A stretch of DNA of 64,000 nucleotides from Klebsiella spallanzanii (lineage in GTDB: Bacteria > Pseudomonadota > Gammaproteobacteria > Enterobacterales > Enterobacteriaceae), in the NCBI RefSeq assembly GCF_902158555.1, contig NZ_CABGGS010000043.1, forward strand, positions 248,001-312,000, in the 5' to 3' direction. The notes beneath the pieces were generated by a model. The model did not search any database. It was given only the letters and a program-made list of their open reading frames with translations, and had not been told where the DNA came from. Of this stretch, positions 38,474 through 47,493 are shown in pieces (position 1 is the first letter of the stretch; each line of letters begins with the position of its first letter). The translations under genes were made by a program, and so were the position numbers.

Positions 38474-39358
38474 ATGGGGATTCTGGAGCAGGAAATGAAG
38501 CGGCTTGCACAACAGACGGGCGGCAGCCATAAGACCGTTCACGACCGCATTAAGCTGGCGCAGCGGTTTTGTGAGCGTCTGGTACTGGCGCAAAATGTGC
38601 AGATCCGCCGGGTGGAGCAGCTTAAGGCACGGCATATTGAAGGCTATGTCCGTGAACGGCTGGCGCAGGGCATCACGAAGCGTTCCCTGCAAAACGAGAT
38701 GGCGGCAGTGCGTTGCATTCTGAAACAGGCCGGGCGTGACAGGCTGGCGCAGAGTGAGCGGCTGAATAACCGTTCGCTGGGATTGTCCGGCGCATCCCGC
38801 AACGGTACAAAGCTGGCTATTACGCCGGAGCACTATCGTGACGTGCTGGAGACGGCCCGCGCAAAAGATCCGGGGCTGGCAGCAGCGCTGGAAATCTCAA
38901 GGCTGATGGGATTACGCTCGCAGGAGGCGGTGCAGAACGTACAGTCGCTGAAAACGTGGCGGCAGGCGTTGGAGCGTGGTGACACCCGCTTAACTGTGGT
39001 GTTTGGCACCAAAGGCGGGCGACCTCGTGAGACAATTATTCTTGATACTGTCGCTGTCAAAAAAGCGCTGGATAATGCGTTGGCTGTGACAGAAGATCGT
39101 CACGGCAGGCTGATTGACAGGCCGGATCTGAAAACCGCCATGAAATACTGGCACAGCCAGGCGGCACGTCTCGGGTTAACGGGCGCATATTCTCCGCACT
39201 CGTTGCGCTATGCGTGGGCGCAGGATGCTATTTATCATTATCTGGCGCAGGGATTTTGTGAGAAAGAGGCGCTGGCAATGACGGCGATGGATTTGGGCCA
39301 CGGCGACGGGCGCGGGCGGTATGTGGCGCAGGTTTATGGGCGAAGGGATACCGACTGA
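38474..39358 (+). CDS. Tyrosine-recombinase-like protein (Integrase_1 type)
   Basis: A 294-residue protein with an N-terminal SAM-like helical domain (about 1-100) and a C-terminal tyrosine recombinase domain. All catalytic positions can be proposed: Arg148 (LMGLRSQEA), Lys180 (GTKGGRPRE), His242-x-x-Arg245 (SPHSLRYAW), His276 (LGHGDGRG) and Tyr288 (AQVYGR; Tyr283 is an alternative). The pattern fits the Phage_int_SAM_2/Integrase_1 families as I remember them. A GGGGG ribosome site precedes the ATG. It is not the tRNA-adjacent integrase, and it lies inside a hairpin- and motif-rich region that may be its substrate. Confidence 0.85.
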   Translation: MGILEQEMKRLAQQTGGSHKTVHDRIKLAQRFCERLVLAQNVQIRRVEQLKARHIEGYVRERLAQGITKRSLQNEMAAVRCILKQAGRDRLAQSERLNNRSLGLSGASRNGTKLAITPEHYRDVLETARAKDPGLAAALEISRLMGLRSQEAVQNVQSLKTWRQALERGDTRLTVVFGTKGGRPRETIILDTVAVKKALDNALAVTEDRHGRLIDRPDLKTAMKYWHSQAARLGLTGAYSPHSLRYAWAQDAIYHYLAQGFCEKEALAMTAMDLGHGDGRGRYVAQVYGRRDTD

Positions 39359-39390
39359 TAGCCGCTGCCTTGAAAAGAGCGGGTTATCCA

Positions 39391-39445
39391 TCGTTTTCCG
39401 TACAAAATTATTTGCCCCAAATAATTTTTGGTAGTTTCCTATTAA
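39391..39445. repeat. Hairpin repeat, copy 1
   Basis: Arms ACAAAATTATTTG and CAAATAATTTTTG are flanked by TCGTTTTCCGT before and TTTCCTATTAA after, the family's conserved ends. Confidence 0.7.
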
Positions 39446-39457
39446 TCTCGCGCGATT

Positions 39458-39514
39458 CATTGGTTTTCGTACAAAAAATTTTGGGGCCAAAATTTTTTGT
39501 ATACTTTCCTATCA
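39458..39514. repeat. Hairpin repeat, copy 2
   Basis: ACAAAAAATTTTGG and CCAAAATTTTTTGT are perfect arms of different sequence from copy 1, with the same flanks (TGGTTTTCGT, TTTCCTATCAA). The paired changes keep the stem. TTCCTATCAATATTGATAGGAA extends it into a second palindrome. Confidence 0.75.
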
Positions 39515-39630
39515 ATATTGATAGGAACAATAATCATCGGCTATTAAACTCATAACTATTCATGATAAATCAATTGGTTATGTTTGGGGGCGATTTTTGA
39601 TAGCCATCATATTATAAAATACCCTTTATT

Positions 39631-39688
39631 CATCGTTATCCACCGAAAAAATTTCTACGTAGAAATTTTTTGTACGGTTTCCTCTTAA
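39631..39688. repeat. Hairpin repeat, copy 3
   Basis: GAAAAAATTTCTACG and CGTAGAAATTTTTT pair, after CATCGTTATCCAC and before GTACGGTTTCCTCTTAA. Confidence 0.75.
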
Positions 39689-39727
39689 TAGAGGTACTTA
39701 CGAACGGTATAGCCTATTAACAGGATT

Positions 39728-39994
39728 CTGGTGCAGCATTGCGGTATTTTTTCTGATGATTGCGCCAGCAAAGGGAAAAAGGCCAGATAAAGGTAAAGGG
39801 TGGTTAAGGGTAACAGCGCCAGACCGGAAAAGGCCAAAGGGCTGAAAGGGCCATCACTCTGGCGCAGTTCGATGTTTATCCGATAATATCTGGCGCAGTC
39901 CTGACACAGACAGGCGACGGCGTGCTGGCGCAGGTAAACGGTGGCATTGAACTGGTGCAGTTATGGCGTACCGGTAAATCAGTTTCTGGTGCAG
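39728..39994 (+). repeat. Array of CTGGYGCAG motifs
   Basis: Six copies start at 39728, 39859, 39890, 39925, 39952 and 39986, with an inverted near-copy (TTGCGCCAG) at 39760. The last five are spaced 31, 35, 27 and 34 bases, about three DNA turns. No gene is present here to explain them as Leu-Ala-Gln codons. Confidence 0.6.
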
Positions 39995-40014
39995 ATTGTC
40001 TGGCAGCTTTCGCC

Positions 40015-40058
40015 TGAAATTATTCTCCTCAAATAGTTTTCGTTATTTACCTATTGAT
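40015..40058. repeat. Hairpin repeat, degenerate copy 4
   Basis: GAAATTATTCTCCTCAAATAG followed by TTATTTACCTATTGA resembles the second half of the family but has lost much of the pairing. Confidence 0.45.
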
Positions 40059-40067
40059 TCACGAAAT

Positions 40068-40129
40068 ATTGATAGATTTTCGTACAAAATTATTCTACGT
40101 AGAATAATTTTGTGCGCTTTCCTATTAAC
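40068..40129. repeat. Hairpin repeat, copy 5
   Basis: ACAAAATTATTCTACG and CGTAGAATAATTTTGT are perfect 16-base arms, with TTGATAGATTTTCGT before and TTTCCTATTAA after. This is the best-preserved copy. Confidence 0.8.
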
Positions 40130-40228
40130 AACCAAAAAATGCAAGGTAATTCCTTTCAATACAAAAAGCAGATCCGGATTCAATCAGCATCTGCTTTTTC
40201 ATTATCAACAAATTATATTGCCGCTGGG

Positions 40229-41215
40229 TCAGGCCGCCTTATGCCGCCGCGCATAAATGTACGGTGCAACGTACCCCTCGCGGCTCACGTCGAGATAATC
40301 TGACCACCACTGCATCATCTCCATACGCGCTTCCAGATGCTCCGCTTTATGCACATACGCCGCCCGCACGCCGTTACGCTCCTTGTGGCTCATCTGGCGC
40401 TCGATAGCGTCCTTAGACCACAGCGCGGATTCGTTCAGGGCGCTACAGGCCATCGTGCGGAAACCGTGACCGCAGACCTCAGTTTTGGTGTCGTAACCAA
40501 TCACCCGTAGCGCCTTGTTGATAGTGTTTTCACTCATCGGCTTGTTCATGGAGTGCGCACCCGCAAACACGAAAACGGACTCTCCGGTAATTTCCTTTAT
40601 CTGTTCCAGCAGGGCGACAGCTTGTGCGGATAGCGGCACCAGATGCTCATCCTTCATCTTTGCGCCACGCGATGAAAATCTCACGCCCTTAACCGCTTCC
40701 CGCTGTGCAGGCACCGTCCAGATACGGGCTTTCAGGTTGAACTCATCCCAACGGGCGAGACGTAGCTCACTGGAGCGCAGGAAAACGTGCAGATTAAGCT
40801 CCAGCGCCAGACGGGTCAGTTCCCGCCCCTTGTAGCCATTAATCTTGCCCAGCAGCTCCGGCAGGCGTTTCAGGGGCAGGGCGGGGTGATGTTGGGTCAC
40901 AACCGGGGTCACGACACCATCCAGATCGTAAGCCGGATTATATTTAATCGTTCCCTGCTGTACGGCGTGACGCATGATTTTGGTCAGATGCTGGCGCACC
41001 CGCCCGGCAACGTCATGTACGCCCTTATCATCTGCCAGCGTAACCTGCGGATAGGGGCCGAAGGCCAGACGATTTTCCTTACCTTCAAAACGGTAGCGGA
41101 AATACCATAGCTTAGAGCCACTGGTGGATACCGTCAGGTACAGACCTTGTGCATCGGTGAGCTTGTAGGATTTTGCGAGGGGTTTCACGGCGCGGATCTT
41201 GCTGTCAGTTAACAT
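40229..41215 (-). CDS. P4-type tyrosine integrase with an internal deletion
   Basis: A 328-residue relative of the CP4-57/P4 integrases, normally about 410-420 residues. The N-terminal arm-binding domain (MLTDSKIRAVKPLAKSYKLT ... YPQVTLAD) and the full catalytic domain are present: Arg147, His250-x-x-Arg253, His277 and Tyr287. But residues 61-71 (ADDKGVHDVAG) jump straight to VRQHLTKIMRHAVQQG, so almost the whole core-binding domain, about 90 residues, is missing in frame. The start was chosen by GGAG eight bases upstream. Its place beside tRNA-Phe identifies it as the island's original integrase, probably now inactive. Confidence 0.85.
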   Translation of the reverse strand: MLTDSKIRAVKPLAKSYKLTDAQGLYLTVSTSGSKLWYFRYRFEGKENRLAFGPYPQVTLADDKGVHDVAGRVRQHLTKIMRHAVQQGTIKYNPAYDLDGVVTPVVTQHHPALPLKRLPELLGKINGYKGRELTRLALELNLHVFLRSSELRLARWDEFNLKARIWTVPAQREAVKGVRFSSRGAKMKDEHLVPLSAQAVALLEQIKEITGESVFVFAGAHSMNKPMSENTINKALRVIGYDTKTEVCGHGFRTMACSALNESALWSKDAIERQMSHKERNGVRAAYVHKAEHLEARMEMMQWWSDYLDVSREGYVAPYIYARRHKAA

Positions 41216-41374
41216 GAGGGTCTCTCCGTTCATCGAACTGAATGAACCCTCAATCTGACCCCAAATTTTCCGGATACGTAGGGATAAATCAAAACGCATC
41301 TGGAAAGATTTTTACGCTAACTTATTGAATTACATACACATAGGAATTCATAGGGAAGCATAAAAAAGGAAAGG

Positions 41375-41450
41375 TGGTGCCCGGACTCGGAATCGAACCA
41401 AGGACACGGGGATTTTCAATCCCCTGCTCTACCGACTGAGCTATCCGGGC
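41375..41450 (-). tRNA. pheV: tRNA-Phe (GAA)
   Basis: A 76-base tRNA beginning GCCCGGATAGCTCAG, with anticodon GAA in the GGGGATTGAAAATCCCC arm, the TTCGATTCCGAG T-arm and an encoded CCA end. All cloverleaf stems pair. Its 3' end faces the integrase, and it is the attachment site of the island. The allele name follows E. coli gene order near speC and is less certain than the identity. Confidence 0.97.
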
Positions 41451-41555
41451 AACGGGGCGCATTAAACCTGATTCACTGCACCTCGTCAACGAAATTTATC
41501 TATTTCGTAGCAGACTGAACAATCTATCACCACATTGAATCAAAAGCACGCATCT

Positions 41556-42272
41556 TCAGGCGAAAAACGCGGCCCAGGCCACGGAGATCGGCATGGCCAG
41601 TACCAGTGCGGGCAGCATGTTCACTACGGCGAACATTTTAATCCCACAGATACGCAGACCGGTTGCGACCAGCAGCATGCCGCCGACGGCGCTGAAGTCT
41701 GCCATCATCATCGGCGTGGTCAGAGGCATAATCAGCGATGCGCCGGCTACCAGCGCCAGCTGTATCGCCAGCATCGGCACGCAAATAGCTGAAACGGCTA
41801 GCCCCAGGGTGCAGGCAAAAATGGTGGCAGTAAAGAAGTCGAGAAATGCTTTGGCGATAAGGATGCTGTTGTCGCCGGTCATCCCTTCGCGCATTGCGCC
41901 GAAAATCCCGGTCCCACTGGCGCAGAACAGCACGATAATCGCGACGTAGCTTTGAATATAGGACTCATGCGCAGAGGCTTTTTTTAGTCCTTTTTTCGGT
42001 GAGAGCAACTGCTGGAGTTTGCTGACCAGCGTATTGATGCCCTTTTCCATATTGCACACTTCGCCGAGCAGCGCGCCTACCAGCGTTGAAAGCACCATCA
42101 CCGGCAGGTTGGCGCATTTGATCACCAACAGAATACCTATGCCTAATGACGCGAGACCAAAAATAGATGTCATCGATGTACGGATCCGTTCCGGTAATCG
42201 CTGACTTAAGAGTGAGCCGAGCACGCCGCCCAAAAGGACCGCGCTGGCGTTAATAAATGGCCCTGTAACCAA
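41556..42272 (-). CDS. yqgA: DUF554 family inner membrane protein
   Basis: A 238-residue membrane protein with about seven hydrophobic segments, collinear with E. coli YqgA (GPFINASAVLLGGVLGSLLSQ, LFCASGTGIFGAMREGMTGD, MMADFSAVGGMLL). Function unknown; a transporter-like role is only a guess. A TTG start is chosen because CAGGAG lies seven bases before it and the E. coli protein starts at the matching position. An ATG 12 codons upstream is less likely. Confidence 0.88.
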   Translation of the reverse strand: MVTGPFINASAVLLGGVLGSLLSQRLPERIRTSMTSIFGLASLGIGILLVIKCANLPVMVLSTLVGALLGEVCNMEKGINTLVSKLQQLLSPKKGLKKASAHESYIQSYVAIIVLFCASGTGIFGAMREGMTGDNSILIAKAFLDFFTATIFACTLGLAVSAICVPMLAIQLALVAGASLIMPLTTPMMMADFSAVGGMLLVATGLRICGIKMFAVVNMLPALVLAMPISVAWAAFFA

Positions 42273-42441
42273 AACAAAACTCCTGTTAATTATCCCTAAT
42301 GACTGCATTATTATGACGTGAAACTGGCTAAAAGGCTTGTGTATCAGTGAGGTGACTGCATACGTATTTCATCTTGCGCACCCTATATAAAGGTGACATG
42401 ATTGCGCGAATTTTCTTCTCTTCAGACATGAGGCCGCCGGG

Positions 42442-42537
42442 ATGACAACATTGCCACGACATCACCGTTGCGTACAGATGCGCAGACAGCCTCGTCTTGC
42501 TACCCTTACTCTGCACCCTCTGCCCACCATGCGGTGA
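42442..42537 (+). CDS. Possible upstream ORF in the speC leader
   Basis: A 31-codon frame (MTTLPRHHRC ... LPTMR) rich in Arg, His and Pro, with a GCCGGG-type rather than strong ribosome site. It ends at the base of a hairpin. Short ORFs before polyamine genes can sense ornithine or polyamines, as SpeFL does for speF, but no sequence match to SpeFL is seen here. Confidence 0.35.
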   Translation: MTTLPRHHRCVQMRRQPRLATLTLHPLPTMR

Positions 42538-42650
42538 GCGTAACGTATGCTCACTGCAGGACAACAGTAAGAGCGGACGCGGTCTGCTTTTACTGATGTC
42601 TGGCGGTCGGAGCTGGGATCCAGTCAGACCCTGACAGTTCGTTGGCCAGA
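42531..42650 (+). promoter_or_regulatory. Structured speC leader
   Basis: Successive hairpins lie between the small ORF and speC: GTGAGCGTA-ACG-TATGCTCAC (42534-42554), CAGTAA ... TTACTG with inner pairing (42565-42595), and TCTGGC ... GGCCAGA (42599-42650). They suggest attenuation or translational control of ornithine decarboxylase. Confidence 0.45.
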
Positions 42651-42704
42651 GCGTATATGCCCTGGCTGAAGCCTTTTACTCTCCGGAAACGGGTATTCGC
42701 GCTC

Positions 42705-44843
42705 ATGAAATCAATGCACATTGCCGCCAGCCACGAGCTGGTATCCCGCCTGTCAACCCACCGTCGCGTGGTGACCCTCGACAGTACTGATTTTACCGAT
42801 GTGGCGGCAGTCGTCATTACCGCAGCGGACAGCCGCAGCGGCATTCTTTCGTTGTTGAAACGCACGGGCTTTAACCTGCCGGTCTTTCTTTTCAGTGAAG
42901 TTGACCTCGAAAAACCGCAAGGCGTGATGGCGATCGTTAGCGGTAAAGAGCAAGAGTGGCTGGAGCTGGAAGCCGCCGCCTGCGGTTATGAAGAAAACCT
43001 GCTGCCGCCGTTCTTCGATACCCTGACCCAGTACGTGGAGATGGATAACAGCACCTTTGCCTGTCCCGGCCATCAACACGGTGCGTTCTTTAAGAAGCAT
43101 CCGGCAGGGCGGCAGTTTTTCGACTTCTTTGGCGAGAACGTCTTTCGTGCCGATATGTGCAACGCTGACGTTAAGCTTGGCGATCTGCTGATTCATGAAG
43201 GCTCGGCCAAACATGCGCAGAAGTTCGCCGCGAAGGTCTTTAACGCCGATAAAACCTATTTTGTCCTTAACGGCACCTCGGCGGCGAATAAGGTGGTGAC
43301 CAATGCGCTGCTGACCCGTGGCGATCTGGTACTGTTCGACCGTAATAACCATAAATCAAACCATCACGGCGCGCTGGTTCAGGCGGGAGCGACGCCGGTT
43401 TATCTTGAGGCGTCGCGCAATCCGTTTGGTTTTATTGGCGGGATTGATGAGCACTGCTTTGATGATGGTTACCTGCGCGAGCTTATCCGCGAAGTGGCTC
43501 CGCAGAAGGCGGATGCCGCGCGTCCGTTCCGCCTGGCGATTATCCAGTTGGGCACCTACGACGGCACCATCTACAACGCTCGTCAGGTGGTGGATAAAAT
43601 CGGCCATCTGTGCGACTACATCCTGTTTGACTCCGCATGGGTCGGCTACGAACAGTTTATCGACATGATGGCCGACACCTCGCCGCTGCTGCTGGATCTT
43701 AACGAAAACGATCCGGGCATTTTTGTCACCCAGTCGGTGCATAAACAGCAGGCTGGTTTTTCACAAACGTCGCAGATCCACAAAAAGGATAATCACCTGC
43801 GCGGGCAGGAACGTTTTTGCCCACATAAGCGGCTGAATAACGCCTTTATGCTGCATGCTTCAACCAGCCCGTTTTACCCGCTTTTCGCGGCGCTGGATAT
43901 CAACGCCAAAATCCACGAAGGGGAGAGCGGACGCCGCCTGTGGGCCGAGTGCGTGGCGCTGGGCATCGAAGCACGTAAAGCGATTATCGCCAACTGCAAA
44001 ATGATCCAGCCGTTTATTCCGCCAGTGGTGGCGGGGCGTCCGTGGCAGGATCACCCCACCGAGGCTATCGCCCGCGAGCGCCGTTTCTTCAGCTTCGAGC
44101 CGGGTGCGCGCTGGCACGGTTTTGAGGGCTATGCCAGCGACCAGTATTTCGTCGATCCATGCAAGCTGTTGCTGACCACGCCAGGTATTGATGCCGAAAG
44201 CGGTGAATATACCGATTTCGGCATTCCGGCGACCATTCTGGCGCACTATCTGCGTGAGAACGGTATCGTGCCGGAGAAGTGCGACCTGAACTCAATTCTG
44301 TTCCTGCTGACACCCGCCGAAAGCGCGGAGAAGCTGGCGCAACTGGTGGCGATGCTGGCGCAGTTTGAACAGCATATCGAATCCGATACGCCGCTGGCCG
44401 ACGTGCTGCCGACCATCTTTAACAAATACCCGGTACGCTATCGGGATTACACTATCCGCGAGCTGTGTCAGGAGATGCACGATCTGTATGTGAGTTTTGA
44501 CGTGAAGGATCTGCAAAAAGAGATGTTCCGCAAGCAAAGTTTCCCGCGCGCGGTAATGAACCCGCAGGATGCTAACCGCGAGTTTATTCGCGGTAACGTG
44601 GAGCTGGTGCGCTTAAGCGAAGCCGAAGGGCGGATTGCTGCGGAAGGCGCGTTGCCGTATCCGCCTGGCGTGCTGTGCGTGGTGCCTGGCGAAATCTGGG
44701 GCGGCGCGGTGTTGCGTTATTTTCTGGCGCTGGAAGAGGGCGTCAATATGCTGCCAGGCTTCTCGCCGGAGCTCCAGGGGGTCTATAGCGAAACGGACTC
44801 TGACGGCATTAAGCGGTTGTATGGCTATGTGCTGAAAGCATAA
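42705..44843 (+). CDS. speC: Constitutive ornithine decarboxylase
   Basis: A 712-residue PLP enzyme making putrescine from ornithine, the length of E. coli SpeC. The wing domain is N-terminal. The PLP site is in TQSVHKQQAGFSQTSQIHKK, with aspartate and alanine loop residues before it (FDSAWVGYEQF). The C-terminal domain includes GALPYPPGVLCVVPGE. The start MKSMHIAASHEL matches E. coli; the frame is open further upstream but without family support. A terminator follows. Regulation may involve the structured leader. Confidence 0.97.
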   Translation: MKSMHIAASHELVSRLSTHRRVVTLDSTDFTDVAAVVITAADSRSGILSLLKRTGFNLPVFLFSEVDLEKPQGVMAIVSGKEQEWLELEAAACGYEENLLPPFFDTLTQYVEMDNSTFACPGHQHGAFFKKHPAGRQFFDFFGENVFRADMCNADVKLGDLLIHEGSAKHAQKFAAKVFNADKTYFVLNGTSAANKVVTNALLTRGDLVLFDRNNHKSNHHGALVQAGATPVYLEASRNPFGFIGGIDEHCFDDGYLRELIREVAPQKADAARPFRLAIIQLGTYDGTIYNARQVVDKIGHLCDYILFDSAWVGYEQFIDMMADTSPLLLDLNENDPGIFVTQSVHKQQAGFSQTSQIHKKDNHLRGQERFCPHKRLNNAFMLHASTSPFYPLFAALDINAKIHEGESGRRLWAECVALGIEARKAIIANCKMIQPFIPPVVAGRPWQDHPTEAIARERRFFSFEPGARWHGFEGYASDQYFVDPCKLLLTTPGIDAESGEYTDFGIPATILAHYLRENGIVPEKCDLNSILFLLTPAESAEKLAQLVAMLAQFEQHIESDTPLADVLPTIFNKYPVRYRDYTIRELCQEMHDLYVSFDVKDLQKEMFRKQSFPRAVMNPQDANREFIRGNVELVRLSEAEGRIAAEGALPYPPGVLCVVPGEIWGGAVLRYFLALEEGVNMLPGFSPELQGVYSETDSDGIKRLYGYVLKA

Positions 44844-44845
44844 AA

Positions 44846-44876
44846 AAAGCGCCCCGTTGATATCACCGGGGCGCTT
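44846..44876. terminator. Bidirectional terminator between speC and nupG
   Basis: AAAGCGCCCCG and CGGGGCGCTTT pair around a nine-base loop, with A-rich sequence before and T-rich after. It serves both convergent genes. Confidence 0.92.
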
Positions 44877-44911
44877 TTTTTTATTCGTACATCTCGGGTG
44901 AAGCCGTTTAT

Positions 44912-46168
44912 TTAATGTACGACGGTCTGCGCACCGGCTGGTACGCGAACGTGCTTGTATTTAAACAGCGCGACGAAAGCAAATGCCAGCACCAGCGAAT
45001 AGCCGGCGAAAATTAGCCATACGCTCTGCCAGTCGGTAATCCCTTCGACGGTGAAGTGCTCCACCACTTTACCGCTCACCATTCCGCCAAGTATGCAGCC
45101 GAAACCGTTAGTCATCATCAGGAACATTCCCTGAGCGCTGGCGCGGATTTCCGGGCGAACCTCTTTTTCCACAAATACCGAACCCGAGATGTTAAAGAAG
45201 TCGAAGGCGCAACCATAAACGATCATCGACAGCACCAGCAGCACGGTGCCAAACGGGGTAGGGTCGCCGTAGGCGAACAGGCCAAAGCGCAGCATCCACG
45301 CCACGATACTGATGAGCATCACGTTCTTGATGCCGTAGCGGCTCAGGAAGAACGGAATGGTCAGAATAAACAGGGTTTCCGAGATCTGCGAAATCGACAT
45401 CATCACCGATGCGTGCTGCACGATAAAGCTGCTGGCGAACAGCGGATCCTTATCAAAGCTGTGCAGGAAAGTATTGCCGAACATATTGGTAATTTGCAGC
45501 TCGGCACCCAGCATCATCGAGAAAATAAAGAAGATCGCCATACGCTTGTTTTTAAACAGCGCGAAGGCATCAAGGCCCAGCATTGAAGTCCAGCTCTGGT
45601 TTTTCTGCTGATTAGCCACCGGAATATGCGGCAGTGTCAGAGTGAAGAGCACCAACAGTACGGAGAGCGCAGCACCGATATAGAGCTGCATATGGCTCAA
45701 TTCGAAGCCGGAGAAGCTCACGCCCCACATCGCAAAAATAAAACCGATGGTGCCCCAGATACGAATCGGCGGGAAATCGGTCACGATATCCATGTCCGCA
45801 GACTGCAGGCGATAGTACGAAATAGTGTTAATCAGGCCCAGCGTTGGCATATAGGCCAGCGAGTTGAGCAGGATGACCAGGAACATTTCGCCCGGCGTGG
45901 TGACCTGGGCGGCGAGCCATAGCGTCAGCGCGCCAACCAGATGGCAAATCGCATAGACCCATTTGGCGCTGATCCACTTATCGGCCACGATACCGAGCAA
46001 CGTCGGCATAAACACCGCCGCGATACCGAGCGAACTATACACTGCGCCAATGGCCGCACCGTCGAACTTGAGGGTGACGAACATATATGAGCCGAGCGTG
46101 GTCAGCCAGCTTCCCCAGAGACAGAACTGCAGGAACGACAGTATTTTGAGCTGCAGCTTAAGATTCAT
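44912..46168 (-). CDS. nupG: Nucleoside/proton symporter
   Basis: A 418-residue major-facilitator protein with 12 predicted helices. It begins MNLKLQLKILSFLQFCLWGSWLTTLGSYMF, as E. coli NupG does. It takes up purine and pyrimidine nucleosides with protons across the inner membrane. The upstream gap to mltC is AT-rich and should hold its CytR/DeoR-type promoter, which I could not resolve in detail. Confidence 0.96.
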   Translation of the reverse strand: MNLKLQLKILSFLQFCLWGSWLTTLGSYMFVTLKFDGAAIGAVYSSLGIAAVFMPTLLGIVADKWISAKWVYAICHLVGALTLWLAAQVTTPGEMFLVILLNSLAYMPTLGLINTISYYRLQSADMDIVTDFPPIRIWGTIGFIFAMWGVSFSGFELSHMQLYIGAALSVLLVLFTLTLPHIPVANQQKNQSWTSMLGLDAFALFKNKRMAIFFIFSMMLGAELQITNMFGNTFLHSFDKDPLFASSFIVQHASVMMSISQISETLFILTIPFFLSRYGIKNVMLISIVAWMLRFGLFAYGDPTPFGTVLLVLSMIVYGCAFDFFNISGSVFVEKEVRPEIRASAQGMFLMMTNGFGCILGGMVSGKVVEHFTVEGITDWQSVWLIFAGYSLVLAFAFVALFKYKHVRVPAGAQTVVH

Positions 46169-46359
46169 GTTTTGATCCTCACGGATATAGAATTGTTATG
46201 TGTTTTAAATAACATTTATGGCGTTATTTTGGTTGGATTCTATCATTTGTGCGATGGATGCTTTTGTTAACTGCCGCAGAAAATCGCAAAAGAGTTGCGC
46301 AGCAATATTGGGTATAGCAGAAGAAGGACGCCCTTGAAGAAACAAGGGCGGTTGGAAGG

Positions 46360-47445
46360 TTACTTGCGGCGGTAGCCTTTCTGCGCGGTGTTAACCTTGT
46401 AGAGATAACGGCGTGACTCGGCGGACGGATGGCGGCTCGTCAGAGTCTGATAAACGTCGCCAGGCGTCATATTGTTGATAATATTCGCGGCCTGAATCTT
46501 ATCGCTGGAGAACACCCGCAGTACGCTGCCGGCACCACCGTTATAGGCGGTAATCACCGCATAGCGGCGTGACGTTGGGTTCTGGATGCCCGACAGATAG
46601 ACGTTATTCAGCATCGCCAGGTAGGCAGTGCCGGTATCAATATTATTCGCCGGTTCGAACAAATAGCTACGGCTTGGCAGGCCAGATTTCCCCTGCGAGC
46701 GGAACACATCCTTCCCGGCGCTGTGCTGCACAACCTGCATCAGCCCGAGAGCGTCGGCGTGGCTGACCGCATAGGGGTTAAAGGAAGACTCAGTTTGCAT
46801 AATCGCCAGGATCAGCGACTCGTCAACGCCATATTTCCGTGAGGCCTGGCGCACCATGCCAATGTATTTATGCGCACGCTTGTCGAGGTGGTTCGGCACC
46901 AGGTTGATAGTGATGCTGTAGATCATGTGCGGGCCGTTGCTGCGGCTTTTCAGGCGGGTTTGCAGCAGATAGTCGGCGAAGCGCGAGGCGCGCCACTCCC
47001 AGCGAATTGCCTCGCCGGTGTTATCCACCACCTGGCCATAAAGAAACGGCTCTTTCGAAATCTGGATATCATCGACGTCGGAATAGAGATCGATGGAGTT
47101 AGGGTCGTCGCCCATCAGCAGGGTTTTAATGATAGCCTGCCGCAGACGACCGGCCGGATCGGTACCGGCGATGGTTTCGACGGTAATGGTACCTTCATCA
47201 AAGTTGATGTGGCTGCGGGTCTGATACTGGTCGGTGTATTTAACGTAGTCTTTCGGCCCGGCGAGCAGGACTTCGTTATAACCCCAAATGTTCTCGATAT
47301 TATGGGCGAACTGGCCCATCAGAATGTCAAAGCCGTTAGTGTCCTTCACCCACGCCTCGTTATACTCGGCGCCTTTTTTGGTAGAGCTGGAACACGAAAC
47401 GAGCAAGGGCGCAATCAGCGCGAGCGCTAAGTATTTTTTCATCAT
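46360..47445 (-). CDS. mltC: Membrane-bound lytic murein transglycosylase C
   Basis: A 361-residue outer-membrane lipoprotein. The signal ends in the lipobox LLVSC-SSS. An N-terminal DUF3393 domain precedes the SLT domain (about 190-355), with catalytic glutamate in [13 protein letters not shown] and the GLMQVV and [13 protein letters not shown] motifs. It cuts peptidoglycan glycan strands, forming 1,6-anhydro ends. The gene starts with two ATGs; the second gives a protein one residue longer than E. coli MltC. It lies downstream of mutY-yggX, as in E. coli. Confidence 0.96.
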   Translation of the reverse strand: MMKKYLALALIAPLLVSCSSSTKKGAEYNEAWVKDTNGFDILMGQFAHNIENIWGYNEVLLAGPKDYVKYTDQYQTRSHINFDEGTITVETIAGTDPAGRLRQAIIKTLLMGDDPNSIDLYSDVDDIQISKEPFLYGQVVDNTGEAIRWEWRASRFADYLLQTRLKSRSNGPHMIYSITINLVPNHLDKRAHKYIGMVRQASRKYGVDESLILAIMQTESSFNPYAVSHADALGLMQVVQHSAGKDVFRSQGKSGLPSRSYLFEPANNIDTGTAYLAMLNNVYLSGIQNPTSRRYAVITAYNGGAGSVLRVFSSDKIQAANIINNMTPGDVYQTLTSRHPSAESRRYLYKVNTAQKGYRRK

Positions 47446-47493
47446 TCCGGGAGTGCGTGTTGTGTTTGTTGTGGTAAAGGGCCCGTCAGGCCC

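Larger units (their letters stand above)
39359..40228. other. Repeat-rich noncoding region between the two recombinase genes
   Basis: 870 bases with no supported gene. They contain five members of an AT-rich hairpin repeat family and, between them, six direct CTGGYGCAG motifs at roughly 31-base spacing (listed below). Confidence 0.6.

Noticed and set aside
38555..39250. CTGGCGCAG words inside the recombinase gene as regulatory sites.
   Set aside because: There they encode Leu-Ala-Gln with preferred codons, so coding use explains them; only the noncoding copies are counted as signal.
39391..40129. The repeats considered as a CRISPR array.
   Set aside because: Spacing is irregular, repeat sequences differ in the stem, and no cas genes are present.
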